Positions 10,024-19,747 of a stretch of DNA of 64,000 nt are shown in pieces. Within the stretch, counting starts at the first letter, position 1, and each line of letters opens with the position of its first letter. Below the pieces are notes generated by a model. The model was not told where the DNA came from, made no database searches, and saw nothing but the letters and a program-made list of their open reading frames with translations. The stretch lies in NCBI RefSeq assembly GCF_021401245.1, contig NZ_JACBFY010000011.1, positions 92,506 through 156,505 of the forward strand, in the 5' to 3' direction. Source of the DNA: Pseudacidovorax sp. NFM-22 (GTDB lineage: Bacteria; Pseudomonadota; Gammaproteobacteria; Burkholderiales; Burkholderiaceae_C). The translations under genes were made by a program, and so were the position numbers.

Positions 10024-10437
10024 TCAGGAAGGACTGCAGGTGGAGGGGCCCGACTTGGGCATGGGCGCATCGCGGTCGGCACCCGCTTCGGCGATGCGGC
10101 GCTCGTACTCGGCCCAGTGCTCGGCCTGGCGGGCGCCCAGGTCGTAGAGCAGGTCCCACGAGTAGATGCCACTCTCGTGCCCGTCGCTGAAGAGCGGCTG
10201 CACGGCATAGTGGCCCACCAGCTGCAGGTCGACGATCTCGACCTCGCGCTTGCCGGTCTGCAGGATCTCCTGGCCCGGCCCATGGCCCTTCACTTCGGCC
10301 GAGGGCGAGTTGATGCGCAGCAGCTCGTAGGGAATGCGGAACACCGCGCCATCGGAAAAGCCCACTTCTAGCACGCGCGACTGCGCATGCAGGGTGATGG
10401 ATTCGGGCGTCGGTGCGCCGGGCGTCAAGCCTGCCAT
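10024..10437 (-). CDS. DUF971 domain protein (gamma-butyrobetaine hydroxylase-like N-terminal domain)
   Basis: A 137-residue protein consisting of one DUF971/GBBH-like N-terminal domain (PESITLHAQSRVLEVGFSDG, then YAVQPLFSDGHESGIYSWDLL). Stand-alone copies are common in betaproteobacteria next to ubiE and have been proposed to act in Fe-S or redox biology, without firm proof. The typical zinc-binding cysteines of eukaryotic GBBH are absent. The start at 10437 gives the expected length and a family-like N-terminus. It is 90 bp upstream of ubiE. Confidence 0.82.
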   Translation of the reverse strand: MAGLTPGAPTPESITLHAQSRVLEVGFSDGAVFRIPYELLRINSPSAEVKGHGPGQEILQTGKREVEIVDLQLVGHYAVQPLFSDGHESGIYSWDLLYDLGARQAEHWAEYERRIAEAGADRDAPMPKSGPSTCSPS

Positions 10438-10462
10438 GCGGAAGATTCCTTGCTCATCGAGA

Positions 10463-10897
10463 TCAGCGGCGCGCAAGCGCGGCCACCATGGCCGACTCCG
10501 CCGCGGGCAGGCGGGCCTGCACGTCCTGCTCGCGCGCCATGTCGCGCGCACGGCGCGCCTCGGCCCACACGGGCGAGGGAAAGTGGCTGTCCCAGTCGAA
10601 GCGCGCGATCACATGCCAGTGCAGGTGCGGGACCATGTTGCCGAGCGTGGCCACGTTCATCTTGGCGGGCGCCAGCGCATCGCGCAGCGCACGCTCCACG
10701 GCCACCATCACGCGCATGCACTCGGCACGCTCGTCGTCCGGCAGGTCGGAGAACTCGGCCACATGCGCCGTCAAGACCACCCGGTAGAAGGCTGGAAAGC
10801 CCGCCTCCTGCGCGTGGATCACGCGCCACCGCGCGCCCTGGGCGACCACGCGGCCGCCGGGCTCGTCGCACAGCGGGCAGCCCGCGACCACGCTCAC
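10463..10897 (-). CDS. HIT family nucleotide hydrolase/transferase
   Basis: A 144-residue histidine-triad protein. The active-site triad is VPHLHWHVI (HxHxH, around 93-99). The N-terminal CPLCDEPGG resembles a half zinc site seen in some HIT proteins. Family members hydrolyse nucleoside phosphoramidates or dinucleotides. The ATG overlaps the stop of the upstream oxidoreductase gene by 4 bp, indicating translational coupling. The substrate cannot be inferred. Confidence 0.87.
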   Translation of the reverse strand: MSVVAGCPLCDEPGGRVVAQGARWRVIHAQEAGFPAFYRVVLTAHVAEFSDLPDDERAECMRVMVAVERALRDALAPAKMNVATLGNMVPHLHWHVIARFDWDSHFPSPVWAEARRARDMAREQDVQARLPAAESAMVAALARR

Positions 10898-13800
10898 ACC
10901 AGCACCCGCTCGATGCCACCCGCGTTGGCGGCCGACACGTACTCAGGCATCCAGTTCTCGCCCAGGATGCGGCGTGCCATTTCGACCACGATGTAGTCGG
11001 CTTCGAGCAGGCCGTTGTTCAGGTCATTGCCGTAGCGCGACAGGCCCTGCAGGCAGCTGGGGCAGCTGGTGAGGATCTTCACGTCGCCCTGCGCCGGCAG
11101 CGCATGGGTGGCGCGCAGCGCGGCCTCGCCCTTCTTCAGCTCTTCTTCCTTGCGGAAGCGGATCTGCGTGGAGATGTCGGGCCGCGTCACGCCCAGCGTG
11201 CCGGATTCGCCGCAGCAGCGGTCGCTCTTGAGCACCTGGTCGCCCACCAGCGACTTCACGGTCTTCATCGGGTCCTGCAGCTTCATGGGCGTGTGGCAGG
11301 GGTCGTGGTAGAGGTACGCGGCGGCGTTGGCCTCCAGCTTGATGCCCTTCTCCAGCAGGTACTCGTGGATGTCGATGATCCGGCAGCCGGGGAAGATCTT
11401 GTCGAACTGGTAGCCCTGCAGCTGGTCGTAGCAGGTGCCGCAGCTCACCACCACGGTCTTGATGTCCAGGTAGTTGAGCGTGTTGGCCACGCGGTGGAAG
11501 AGCACCCGGTTGTCGGTGATCATCTGCTCGGCCTTGTCGAACTGGCCCGAGCCGCGCTGCGGATAGCCGCAGCACAGGTAGCCCGGCGGCAGCACCGTCT
11601 GCACGCCCGCATGCCACAGCATGGCCTGCGTCGCCAGGCCCACCTGCGAGAAGAGCCGCTCCGAGCCGCAGCCCGGGAAGTAGAAGACCGCCTCGGTCTC
11701 GGGCGTCGTGGCCTTGGGGTCGCGGATGATCGGGACGTAGTCGGCGTCCTCGATGTCCAGCAGCGCGCGGGCCGTCTTCTTGGGCAGGCCGCCGGGCATC
11801 TTCTTGTTGACGAAGTGGATGACCTGTTCCTTGATCGGCGCCGTGCCCAGGCTGGCCGGCGGATGCGCGGTCTGCTTCTTGGCGGCGGGGCGCAGCAGGT
11901 CGTTGGCCAGGCGCTGTGCCTTGAAGCCGACTTCCACCATGCCGGTGCGCATGGCCTTGATGGTCGACGGGTTGGTCGCGTTCAGGAAGAACATGGCCGC
12001 CGCGTTGCCGGGACGGAAGCTCTTCTGGCCCATCTTGCGCAGCAGGTTGCGCATGTTCATCGACACGTCGCCGAAGTCGATCTTCACCGGGCAGGGCGTC
12101 AGGCACTTGTGGCAGACCGTGCAGTGGTCGGCCACGTCCTCGAACTCCTGCCAGTGCTGGATCGACACGCCGCGGCGCGTCTGCTCCTCGTACAGGAAGG
12201 CCTCCACCAGCAGCGAGGTGGCGAGGATCTTGTTGCGTGGGCTGTAGAGCAGGTTGGCGCGCGGCACGTGCGTGGCGCACACCGGCTTGCACTTGCCGCA
12301 GCGCAGGCAGTCCTTGACCGAGTCGGCGATGGCACCGATGTCGGACTGCTGCATGATGATCGACTCGTGCCCCATCAGCCCGAAGCTGGGCGTGTAGGCG
12401 TTGGTCAGGTCGGCATGAAGCGGCTCCTCCCGCACCGTTCGGGCTGAGCCAGCGCCACCCGTTCGGGCTGAGCTTGTCGAAGCCTCGCGCCGCGCTTCGA
12501 CAAGCTCAGCGTGAACGGAGGAGGCGGCTTCAGCGCCAGCGGAACGCGGAGTCCGCAGCAGCTTGCCCTTGTTGAAGCGGCCTTCCGGGTCGACCCGTTG
12601 CTTGTACTGCGCGAAGGGCGCCAGCTCTTCGTCGGACAGGAACTCCAGCTTGGTGATGCCGATGCCGTGCTCGCCCGAGATCACGCCGTCCAGGCTGCGG
12701 GCGAGCTTCATGATGCGCTCCACGGCCTCATGGGCCGTCTGCAGCATCTCGTAGTCGTCGCTGTTGACGGGGATGTTGGTGTGCACGTTGCCGTCGCCGG
12801 CATGCATGTGCAGCGCCACCCACACGCGGCCCTTGAGCACGCGCTTGTGGATGGCCTCGCATTCGGCCAGGATGGGCGCGAACTCGCTGCCGCCGAAGAT
12901 CTTGGCCAGCGGCGCGCGGATCTCGGTCTTCCAGCTGGCGCGCAGCGAGTGGTCCTGCAGCTGCGGGAACAGCGCGTCGGCGTCGCCCAGCCAGCTCTGC
13001 CAGCGGCCGCGCACCTCGCGCACCAGGGCCACGGCCTGCTGCACGCGGCCTTCCAGAAGCTCGGCGGCGGGAATCTCGTGCGCGTCGTCGCTCTTGCCCA
13101 GCGGCAGGTTGCCGCGCGAGAGGAAGGCCTCCAGCTCGTGCGTCAGGCGGATCTTGTTGCGCAGCGACAGCTCGATGTTGATGCGCTCGATGCCGTCGGT
13201 GTACTCGGCCATCCGCGGCAGCGGAATCACCACGTCCTCGTTGATCTTGAAGGCGTTGGTGTGGCGGCTGATGGCCGCAGTGCGCTTGCGGTCCAGCCAG
13301 AACTTCTTGCGCGCCTCGGGGCTGATGGCGATGAAGCCTTCGCCCGAGCGGGAGTTGGCGATGCGCACCACCTCGCTGGTGACGCGGGCCACGGCGTCGG
13401 CATCGTCGCCGCTGATGTCGCCGAAGAGCACCATCTTGGGCAGGCCGCCGCCGTGCTTCTTGCTCTTGGTGGCATAGCCCACGGCCTTGAGGTAGCGGTC
13501 GTCCAGGTGCTCCAGGCCGGCCAGCAGCACGCCCGAACGCTTCTGCTCGGCGAACATGAAGTCCTTGATCTCGACGATCGAGGGCACCGCGTCCTTGGCA
13601 TTGCCGAAGAACTCCAGGCAGACGGTGCGGGTGTGCGCCGGCATGCGGTGCACCACCCAGCGGCAGCTGGTGATCAGGCCGTCGCAGCCCTCCTTCTGGA
13701 TGCCGGGCAAGCCGGCCAGGAACTTGTCGGTGACGTCCTTGCCCAGGCCTTCCTTGCGGAAAGTGCGGCCGGGGATTTCCAGGCGCTCGGTGCGCAGCGG

Positions 13801-14880
13801 CGTGCGGCCGTCGGCGGCGAAGTACTGCAACTCGAAGACCGCGCTGTCGACGTCGTGGATCTTGCCCAGGTTGTGGCCCAGGCGCGTGACTTCCAGCCAC
13901 TCGGCCTGCGGCGTGACCATGCGCCAGGAGGCGAGGTTGTCCAGCGCCGTGCCCCACAGCACGGCCTTCTTGCCGCCGGCGTTCATGGCCACGTTGCCGC
14001 CCACGCACGATGCCTCGGCCGAGGTCGGGTCGACCGCGAAGACGAAGCCCGCCCGCTCGGCCGCATCGGCCACGCGCTGCGTCACCACCCCGGCCTCGGT
14101 CCAGATGGTGGGCACCGGGCCGTCCAGGCCCGGCAGGTTCACCATCTCGACCTCGGTCATGGCTTCGAGCTTTTCGGTGTTGATCACCACGCTCTTCCAG
14201 GTCAGCGGAATGGCGCCACCGGTGTAGCCGGTGCCGCCCCCGCGCGGAATGATGGTGAGCCCGAGCTCGATGCAGGCGGCCACCAGCGCGGCCATCTCGG
14301 CCTCGGTGTCGGGCACGAGCACGACGAAGGGGTATTCGACCCGCCAGTCGGTGGCGTCGGTCACATGGGCCACGCGCGAGAGGCCGTCGAACTTGATGTT
14401 GTCGCGCGCCGTGCAGCGACGCAGCACGCGCTGGGCCTTCTGGCGCAGGGCGGCGAGTTCGTCGAAGTGGGCGGAGAAGCCATCGATGGCCTGCTGCACC
14501 AGCACCAGCAGCTCGCCCACCAGCGTGTCGCGCTGGGCGTCGTCCTGCGGCGTGCGGCGGCGCTGCACCTCGGCCAGGCGGTGGCGCAGGGCGTCGACCA
14601 GCTGGCCGCGGCGGCGCGGGTTGTCCAGCAGGTCGTCCACCAGGTAGGGATTGCGCTGCACCACCCAGATGTCGCCCAGCACCTCGTACAGCATGCGGGC
14701 GGAGCGGCCCGTGCGGCGCTCGTCGCGCAGGCTCTGCAGCAGCTCCCAGGCCCGGCTGCCGAGCAGGCGGATCACGATCTCGCGATCGGAGAAGCTGGTG
14801 TAGTTGTACGGAATCTCGCGCAGACGCGCCGGCTCGGCGGCCTGCGACAGCAGCGCATTGAGCGCGGTCGGGGCATTCAT
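10894..14880 (-). CDS. FAD-linked 2-hydroxyacid dehydrogenase-type oxidoreductase with Fe-S and CCG domains (DUF3683 family)
   Basis: A 1328-residue multidomain flavoprotein. The order is a DUF3683 N-terminal region (about 1-140), FAD-binding type 4 domain ([15 protein letters not shown] near 210-230), FAD-oxidase C-terminal domain ([19 protein letters not shown] near 690; GEHGIGITK near 745), a ferredoxin-like pair of 4Fe-4S clusters ([16 protein letters not shown] and [15 protein letters not shown]) and two cysteine-rich CCG domains ([19 protein letters not shown]). It combines the equivalents of GlcD/Dld and GlpC/LldE in one chain, so it is probably a respiratory D-lactate or D-2-hydroxyacid dehydrogenase. 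Residues about 788-816, between the FAD and Fe-S halves, are encoded by a palindromic repeat. It overlaps the HIT gene by 4 bp. Confidence 0.9.
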   Translation of the reverse strand: MNAPTALNALLSQAAEPARLREIPYNYTSFSDREIVIRLLGSRAWELLQSLRDERRTGRSARMLYEVLGDIWVVQRNPYLVDDLLDNPRRRGQLVDALRHRLAEVQRRRTPQDDAQRDTLVGELLVLVQQAIDGFSAHFDELAALRQKAQRVLRRCTARDNIKFDGLSRVAHVTDATDWRVEYPFVVLVPDTEAEMAALVAACIELGLTIIPRGGGTGYTGGAIPLTWKSVVINTEKLEAMTEVEMVNLPGLDGPVPTIWTEAGVVTQRVADAAERAGFVFAVDPTSAEASCVGGNVAMNAGGKKAVLWGTALDNLASWRMVTPQAEWLEVTRLGHNLGKIHDVDSAVFELQYFAADGRTPLRTERLEIPGRTFRKEGLGKDVTDKFLAGLPGIQKEGCDGLITSCRWVVHRMPAHTRTVCLEFFGNAKDAVPSIVEIKDFMFAEQKRSGVLLAGLEHLDDRYLKAVGYATKSKKHGGGLPKMVLFGDISGDDADAVARVTSEVVRIANSRSGEGFIAISPEARKKFWLDRKRTAAISRHTNAFKINEDVVIPLPRMAEYTDGIERINIELSLRNKIRLTHELEAFLSRGNLPLGKSDDAHEIPAAELLEGRVQQAVALVREVRGRWQSWLGDADALFPQLQDHSLRASWKTEIRAPLAKIFGGSEFAPILAECEAIHKRVLKGRVWVALHMHAGDGNVHTNIPVNSDDYEMLQTAHEAVERIMKLARSLDGVISGEHGIGITKLEFLSDEELAPFAQYKQRVDPEGRFNKGKLLRTPRSAGAEAASSVHAELVEARREASTSSARTGGAGSARTVREEPLHADLTNAYTPSFGLMGHESIIMQQSDIGAIADSVKDCLRCGKCKPVCATHVPRANLLYSPRNKILATSLLVEAFLYEEQTRRGVSIQHWQEFEDVADHCTVCHKCLTPCPVKIDFGDVSMNMRNLLRKMGQKSFRPGNAAAMFFLNATNPSTIKAMRTGMVEVGFKAQRLANDLLRPAAKKQTAHPPASLGTAPIKEQVIHFVNKKMPGGLPKKTARALLDIEDADYVPIIRDPKATTPETEAVFYFPGCGSERLFSQVGLATQAMLWHAGVQTVLPPGYLCCGYPQRGSGQFDKAEQMITDNRVLFHRVANTLNYLDIKTVVVSCGTCYDQLQGYQFDKIFPGCRIIDIHEYLLEKGIKLEANAAAYLYHDPCHTPMKLQDPMKTVKSLVGDQVLKSDRCCGESGTLGVTRPDISTQIRFRKEEELKKGEAALRATHALPAQGDVKILTSCPSCLQGLSRYGNDLNNGLLEADYIVVEMARRILGENWMPEYVSAANAGGIERVLV
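12435..12518. repeat. REP-like palindromic element inside a coding sequence
   Basis: Two 23-bp arms (12461-12483 and 12494-12516) are inverted copies with 2 mismatches around a 10-nt loop; each contains the core TTCGACAAGCTCAGC or its complement. A third, truncated half-arm (12435-12450) repeats the outer part. The core matches a short palindromic sequence scattered in many proteobacterial genomes. Here it is read in frame and adds about 28 residues (including [12 protein letters not shown]) to the interdomain linker of the large oxidoreductase. Confidence 0.85.
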
Positions 14881-15002
14881 CGGGGGAAGGCGCCACGGCA
14901 GGGCGCCTCGCGCCCTTGAACCGGGGGGCGGATTTTAGTCGCCGCCCTCATGGCGGCGCTTGGCCGGGCCCATGCCGGGCCGTGCCCTGCCCGCCACGCC
15001 CG

Positions 15003-15395
15003 CTAGACCGTGATCTCGATCCGGTTGCCCTCGGGGTCGAGTACCACGCTTTCGTAGTAGCCGTCGCCGGTGCGTCGCGGCCCGTCGAGTAGCGGCGCGC
15101 CCTGACGCTGCAGATCCTGCGTCAGTGCGTCGACCCGGGCCTCGCTGCCCACCGCCATGGCCAGGTGCGTCAGGCCCATGCGCTGGCTGCCGGGCGCCGC
15201 AGCCAGCGGCGCCAGCGTGGTCGTGGTCATGAACTCGATCCGGCCACCGTCGCCGAAGGCCACGAAGCGGGAGGCGAATCCCTTGGCGGCATTCTTGTAG
15301 AGCGGCCCCACCTGGCCCTCGAAAGCGCGGGCGTAGAAGGCGCACATGGCGTCCAGATCGTGCACCCAGAGGGCGACATGGTCGATGCGTGGCAT
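15003..15395 (-). CDS. VOC family protein (glyoxalase/bleomycin resistance fold)
   Basis: A 130-residue protein with the two beta-alpha-beta-beta-beta units of the vicinal oxygen chelate fold. The predicted metal ligands H6, E54, H77 and E127 sit in the expected places (DHVAL, IEFMT, LTHLAM, RIEI). That arrangement fits glyoxalase I, fosfomycin resistance proteins or dioxygenase-related enzymes, and sequence alone does not choose. The ATG at 15395 gives the canonical MPRIDHVALWV start; upstream codons are not family-like. It lies on the same strand as, and downstream of, the DUF488 gene (37 bp). Confidence 0.85.
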   Translation of the reverse strand: MPRIDHVALWVHDLDAMCAFYARAFEGQVGPLYKNAAKGFASRFVAFGDGGRIEFMTTTTLAPLAAAPGSQRMGLTHLAMAVGSEARVDALTQDLQRQGAPLLDGPRRTGDGYYESVVLDPEGNRIEITV

Positions 15396-15432
15396 GGATG
15401 AAGACGACGAAAGGTTATGGCGGGAGAGGACG

Positions 15433-15834
15433 TCATGCGGGCTCATCGCCTGCGAACACCGCGCCGCGGGCCGCCAGCAGTTCGCGCAGGACCGAGCGAT
15501 GGCAGCGGCTCTCATGCTCGCAGTAGCAGCCCACGGACAGGTTGGCGTCGCGCGACAGGACGGCCAGCAGGTCGAGCGACTGCTGGGCCTCCGGCGTGTT
15601 CAGCTCCGCCTTGAATTTGCGCACGAAGGCGGACCATTGCTGCGGCGTCTCGGCCTCCCGCCCCTGCTTCATGGTGTCGGCCGAGGGCGCCAGAACGGGG
15701 AACCAGACGTCGTACCAGTTGCCCGACGAGAACGCCGCCTGGGGCACACCGCGGGGCGGGCGGCGGACGGTTCCGATGCGCGTGCCTTCATCGGCGGCAC
15801 GCGGCGACCCCAGCTGAACGACTCGAAGCGGCAT
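15433..15834 (-). CDS. DUF488 domain protein
   Basis: A 133-residue protein of the DUF488 family. The typical elements seen are GTVRRPPRGVP near the start, YDVWFPVLAPS, and LLAVLSRDANLSVGCYCEHESRCHRSVLRELL at the C-terminus, with three cysteines in the cysteine-histidine cluster. The function is unknown. The ATG at 15834 was chosen because the preceding in-frame sequence lacks family character. No signal peptide or membrane segment is seen. Confidence 0.82.
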   Translation of the reverse strand: MPLRVVQLGSPRAADEGTRIGTVRRPPRGVPQAAFSSGNWYDVWFPVLAPSADTMKQGREAETPQQWSAFVRKFKAELNTPEAQQSLDLLAVLSRDANLSVGCYCEHESRCHRSVLRELLAARGAVFAGDEPA

Positions 15835-15975
15835 GGACGCTCCCGGCAATGACAAGGAGCGCCATCGTACGGGCACCCGAAGCCGGCCCTTGGGCATCGG
15901 CCGCGACTTCGGCGGTGCTGCGAGGCGGCCCCGGCGGGACCCGCAGGCGACGCCGAGGCAGGCGCGGCGCGGCGC

Positions 15976-17208
15976 CTAGAACAGCACCCGGCTCTTGATC
16001 GTCCCCGGCACCTTGGCCAGCGCCTCGTGGGCCACGTCGGACGAAGCCGCGTCCACATCGGTCACCACGTAGCCCACCTTGTCGTTGGTCTGCAGGTACT
16101 GCGCGGCGATGTTGATGTGGTGGTCGGCAAAGACCTGGTTCACGGCCGACAGCACGCCCGGCACGTTGCGGTGGATGTGCAGCAGCCGGTGCTTGCCCGG
16201 GTGCGCCGGCAGCGCCACCTCGGGAAAGTTGACCGAGCGCGTGGTGGTGCCGTTGTCGCTGTAGCGCACCAGCTTCTCGGCCACCTCGACGCCGATGTTG
16301 GCCTGCGCCTCCATGGTCGAGCCGCCGATGTGCGGCGTGAGGATCACGTTGTCCAGCCCGCGCAGCGGCGACTGGAATTCGTCCTTGTTGCTCTTGGGCT
16401 CCTTGGGAAAGACATCGATGGCCGCGCCCAGCAGCCGGCGCTCACGCAGCGCCGCGGCCAGCGCCTCGATGACCACCACCGTGCCACGCGAGGCATTGAT
16501 GAGGATGGCGCCCGGCTTCATGGCCGCGATCTCGGCCTCGCCGACCATCCATTGCGTGGAGGGCAGTTCGGGCACGTGCAGGCTCACGATGTCGGACTGG
16601 GCCAGCAGCTCTTCCAGGCTGCGGGCCTGGCGCGCATTGCCCAGCGGCAGCTTGGCCACCACGTCGTGGAAGACCACATGCATGCCCAGCGCCTCGGCCA
16701 GCACCGACAGCTGCGCACCGATGGAGCCATAGCCCACGATGCCCAGCGTCTTGCCGCGGATCTCGTAGGCGTTGTCGGCGGTCTTGAGCCAGCCGCCGCG
16801 GTGGGCCGCCGCGTTCTTTTCGGGCACGCCGCGCAGCAGCAGGATGGCCTCGGCCAGCACCAGCTCGGCCACCGAGCGGGTGTTGGAGTAAGGCGCGTTG
16901 AACACGGCCACGCCATGCTCGCGGGCCGCGTCCAGGTCGATCTGGTTGGTGCCGATGCAGAAGGCGCCCACGGCCACCAGCTTGGGCGCGGCGGCGAACA
17001 CCTCGGCCGTGAGCTGCGTGCGCGATCGGATGCCCAGGAAGTGCACGTCGGCCAGGCGGGCCTTGAGCTCTTCGCCTTCGAGCGCACCGGGCAGCACCTC
17101 CACCTGGCTGTAGCCGGAGGCCTGCAGCAGTTCGACCGCGGAGGGATGGATGCCCTCCAGCAACAGGAACTTGATCTTGGCCTTGTCCAGCGAGGTGGTC
17201 TTCGTCAT
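15976..17208 (-). CDS. serA: D-3-phosphoglycerate dehydrogenase (E. coli-type, ACT-regulated)
   Basis: A 410-residue enzyme, the same length as E. coli SerA. It oxidises 3-phosphoglycerate with NAD+, the first step of serine synthesis. The Rossmann motif is GYGSIG (159-164); the catalytic set includes the arginine in NASRGT and the histidine in TPHIGGST. The C-terminal ACT domain (from about 335, LLHIHRNVPGVLSAVNQVF) is the site of serine feedback inhibition in the family. The start at 17208 aligns with the family N-terminus (MTKTTSLDKAKIKFLLLEG). It is transcribed divergently from ugpB across a 200-bp gap. Confidence 0.95.
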   Translation of the reverse strand: MTKTTSLDKAKIKFLLLEGIHPSAVELLQASGYSQVEVLPGALEGEELKARLADVHFLGIRSRTQLTAEVFAAAPKLVAVGAFCIGTNQIDLDAAREHGVAVFNAPYSNTRSVAELVLAEAILLLRGVPEKNAAAHRGGWLKTADNAYEIRGKTLGIVGYGSIGAQLSVLAEALGMHVVFHDVVAKLPLGNARQARSLEELLAQSDIVSLHVPELPSTQWMVGEAEIAAMKPGAILINASRGTVVVIEALAAALRERRLLGAAIDVFPKEPKSNKDEFQSPLRGLDNVILTPHIGGSTMEAQANIGVEVAEKLVRYSDNGTTTRSVNFPEVALPAHPGKHRLLHIHRNVPGVLSAVNQVFADHHINIAAQYLQTNDKVGYVVTDVDAASSDVAHEALAKVPGTIKSRVLF

Positions 17209-17352
17209 GCCCGGCATCAACACGTTTGTCAAAACGGTCGAGTATGGTTCAAGCCTGCTGCACCGCCGCAGAGCGGCCGGCCCGCCCCGGCCGCAAAAAG
17301 GGTTTCCCCGCTTGAGCATGGACCGCCTGCCATGCGACAACCCGCCGTCACG

Positions 17353-17370
17353 CTGTCACAGAACAGCCAT
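17353..17370 (+). promoter_or_regulatory. candidate Pho box upstream of ugpB
   Basis: Two 7-bp units, CTGTCAC and CAGCCAT, start 11 bp apart and end about 38 bp before the ugpB ATG. They match the PhoB consensus unit CTGTCAT at 6 and 5 of 7 positions, with the canonical 4-bp A-rich spacer (AGAA). The ugp operon belongs to the Pho regulon in E. coli, which supports the reading; no clear -10 was fixed. Confidence 0.45.
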
Positions 17371-17408
17371 AGTCTCTTCACTTTTGTCATTCGCATCCAG
17401 GAGTCTTC

Positions 17409-18719
17409 ATGCGATTCACGCAACTTGCTGCAGCCGCCACCGTGGCCGTCATGGCCGCCGTTCCGGCGCACGCACAGACCGAGATCCAGTGGTGGCACGC
17501 CATGAGCGGCCCGCTGGGCGAGTGGGTCAACGACCTCGCCAAGCAGTACAACGAGAGCCAGAAGGAATACAAGGTCGTGCCCACCTTCAAGGGCACCTAT
17601 GACGAGTCGATGACGGCCGCCATCGCCGCCTACCGGTCGGGCAACGCGCCGCACATCCTGCAGGTCTTCGAAGTGGGCACCGCCACCATGATGGCCTCCA
17701 AGGCCGCCATCAAGCCGGTGGCCGAGGTGATGAAGGAAAGCGGCGTGAGCTTCGATCCCAAGGCCTACATCCCCGCCGTGGCCGGCTACTACACGGCCCC
17801 CAACGGCCAGATGCTGAGCCTGCCCTTCAACAGCTCGACGACGATCTTCTACTACAACAAGGACGCCTTCAAGGCGGCCGGTCTGGACCCCGAGAAGGCG
17901 CCCAAGACCTGGCCCGAGGTCGTCGCCGCCGCCGCCAAGCTCAAGGCCAGCGGCCACAAGTGCCCCTTCACCACCAGCTGGATCAGCTGGACGCAGCTGG
18001 AGAGCTTCTCGACCTGGCACAACACCCTGTTCGCGACGCGCAACAACGGCTTCGGTGGCACCGACGCACGCCTGGCCTTCAACTCGCCGCTGCATGTGCG
18101 CCACTTCGAGAACCTGGCCAACATGGCCAAGCAGGGCCTGTTCGTCTACAAGGGCCGTGGCAACGTGCCGGACGCCGCCTTCCCCGCCGGCGAGTGCGCC
18201 ATGATGACCGGTTCGTCGGGCCTGTACGCCCGCGTTGCCAAGGACGCCAAGTTCGCCTACGGCCTGTCCACCCTGCCCTACTACCCCGATGTCGAAGGTT
18301 CGCCGCAGAACACCGTGATCGGCGGTGCCAGCCTGTGGGTCATGGCAGGCAAGAAGCCGGCCGAATACAAGGGCGTGGCGGACTTCTTCAAGTTCCTGTC
18401 CAACGCCGACGTGCAGTCGGCCAGCCACAAGCGCACCGGCTACCTGCCGATCACCCTGGCCGCCTATGAGTTGACCGAGAAGTCGGGCTTCTACAAGGAG
18501 AAGCCGGGCACCGACGTGGCCGTGACGCAGATGATCCGCAAGACCACCGACAAGTCGCGCGGCATCCGCCTGGGCAACTTCGTGCAGATCCGCACCATCA
18601 TCGACGAGGAGACCGAGCAGATCTGGTCGGGCAAGAAGAGCGCCAAGGAAGCGCTGGACGCCGCGGTGCAACGTGGCAACGAGCAGCTGGAGCGCTTCCA
18701 GAAGGCGAACCGGAGCTGA
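17409..18719 (+). CDS. ugpB: sn-glycerol-3-phosphate ABC transporter, periplasmic binding protein
   Basis: A 436-residue extracellular solute-binding protein. A signal peptide ends near AHA (residue 22). The mature protein opens with TEIQWWHAMSGPLGEWVNDLA, a hallmark of UgpB, and continues with FKGTYDESMTAAIAAYRSG and GTATMMASKAAIKPVAEVM. It captures glycerol-3-phosphate and glycerophosphodiesters in the periplasm for UgpAEC. It is the first gene of ugpBAECQ. A hairpin terminator-like structure separates it from ugpA, which would allow excess binding protein over membrane components. Confidence 0.96.
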   Translation: MRFTQLAAAATVAVMAAVPAHAQTEIQWWHAMSGPLGEWVNDLAKQYNESQKEYKVVPTFKGTYDESMTAAIAAYRSGNAPHILQVFEVGTATMMASKAAIKPVAEVMKESGVSFDPKAYIPAVAGYYTAPNGQMLSLPFNSSTTIFYYNKDAFKAAGLDPEKAPKTWPEVVAAAAKLKASGHKCPFTTSWISWTQLESFSTWHNTLFATRNNGFGGTDARLAFNSPLHVRHFENLANMAKQGLFVYKGRGNVPDAAFPAGECAMMTGSSGLYARVAKDAKFAYGLSTLPYYPDVEGSPQNTVIGGASLWVMAGKKPAEYKGVADFFKFLSNADVQSASHKRTGYLPITLAAYELTEKSGFYKEKPGTDVAVTQMIRKTTDKSRGIRLGNFVQIRTIIDEETEQIWSGKKSAKEALDAAVQRGNEQLERFQKANRS

Positions 18720-18819
18720 TGCCCACCGCGCGGTTCGCGGCGCGCCAGCGGCCCTCGCCTGCCCGTCCCGCCGGGCGGGCGGTCAAGCTGCCGGCAAGCT
18801 GACGTCGCAGTAGACTCGC

Positions 18820-18855
18820 ACGCCCGCGCTGACGCCAGCCGGGCGTTTTCGTTTT
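18820..18855 (+). terminator. terminator-like hairpin between ugpB and ugpA
   Basis: The sequence ACGCCCG(C)GCT, a 6-nt loop and AGCCGGGCGT form a GC-rich stem with one bulge, followed by TTTTCGTTTT. This is a plausible leaky intrinsic terminator 100 bp after ugpB and shortly before ugpA, and would favour expression of the binding protein. Confidence 0.55.
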
Positions 18856-18864
18856 CAGAGCCCC

Positions 18865-19746
18865 ATGGAAAAACGCGTCCTCTTCCGATCCTCCTGGCTG
18901 CCCTGGGTGCTCATCGCGCCGCAGATGGCGGTGATCCTGGTCTTCTTCTTCTGGCCCGCCAGCCAGGCCGTGCTGCAGTCGATGCAGAGCGAGGACGCCT
19001 TCGGCACGTCGACCGTGTTCGTGGGGCTGGAGAACTTCAAGCAGCTGTTCCAGGACCCGGCCTACATCGAGTCCTTCAAGGTCACGGCCATCTTCTCGGT
19101 GCTGGTGGCGGGCTGCGGCATCGCGCTGTCGCTGGTGCTGGCCATCTTTGCCGACCGCATCCTGCGCGGAGCGCTGGCGTACAAGACCTTCCTGATCATT
19201 CCCTATGCCGTGGCACCTGCCGTGGCGGGGGTGCTGTGGGTGTTCATGTTCTCGCCCTCCATCGGCGTGGTGGCCTACGGCCTGCGCAAGATGGGCTACG
19301 ACTGGAACCACCTGATCAACTCCAACCAGGCGCTGTCGCTGATCGTGGTGGCGGCGGTGTGGAAGCAGATCTCCTACAACTTCCTGTTCTTCCTGGCCGG
19401 CCTGCAGTCGATCCCGAAGGCGCTGATCGAGGCGGCCTCCATCGACGGCGCCGGGCCGCTGCGACGCTTCTGGACCATCCAGTTCCCGCTGCTGTCGCCC
19501 ACCACCTTCTTCCTGCTCGTGATCAACGTGGTGTATGCCTTCTTCGACACCTTCGCGCTGGTGCATGCCACCACCGAGGGCGGCCCGGGGCGCGACACGG
19601 CCATCCTGGTCTACAAGGTCTGGCATGACGGCTTCCGCGCGCTCGACCTCGGCGGCTCGGCCGCTCAGTCGGTGGTGCTGATGCTGATCGTGGTTGCGCT
19701 GACGGTGGTGCAGTTCCGCTACGTCGAGAAGAAGGTGCAGTACTGA
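18865..19746 (+). CDS. ugpA: sn-glycerol-3-phosphate ABC transporter permease
   Basis: A 293-residue inner-membrane permease of the MalF-like family with about six transmembrane segments. The EAA loop that contacts the ATPase is [20 protein letters not shown] (around 189-208). It pairs with UgpE to form the translocation pore for glycerol-3-phosphate. The ATG follows the terminator-like hairpin after ugpB, and its stop lies 1 bp before the ugpE ATG. Confidence 0.96.
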   Translation: MEKRVLFRSSWLPWVLIAPQMAVILVFFFWPASQAVLQSMQSEDAFGTSTVFVGLENFKQLFQDPAYIESFKVTAIFSVLVAGCGIALSLVLAIFADRILRGALAYKTFLIIPYAVAPAVAGVLWVFMFSPSIGVVAYGLRKMGYDWNHLINSNQALSLIVVAAVWKQISYNFLFFLAGLQSIPKALIEAASIDGAGPLRRFWTIQFPLLSPTTFFLLVINVVYAFFDTFALVHATTEGGPGRDTAILVYKVWHDGFRALDLGGSAAQSVVLMLIVVALTVVQFRYVEKKVQY

Positions 19747-19747
19747 C

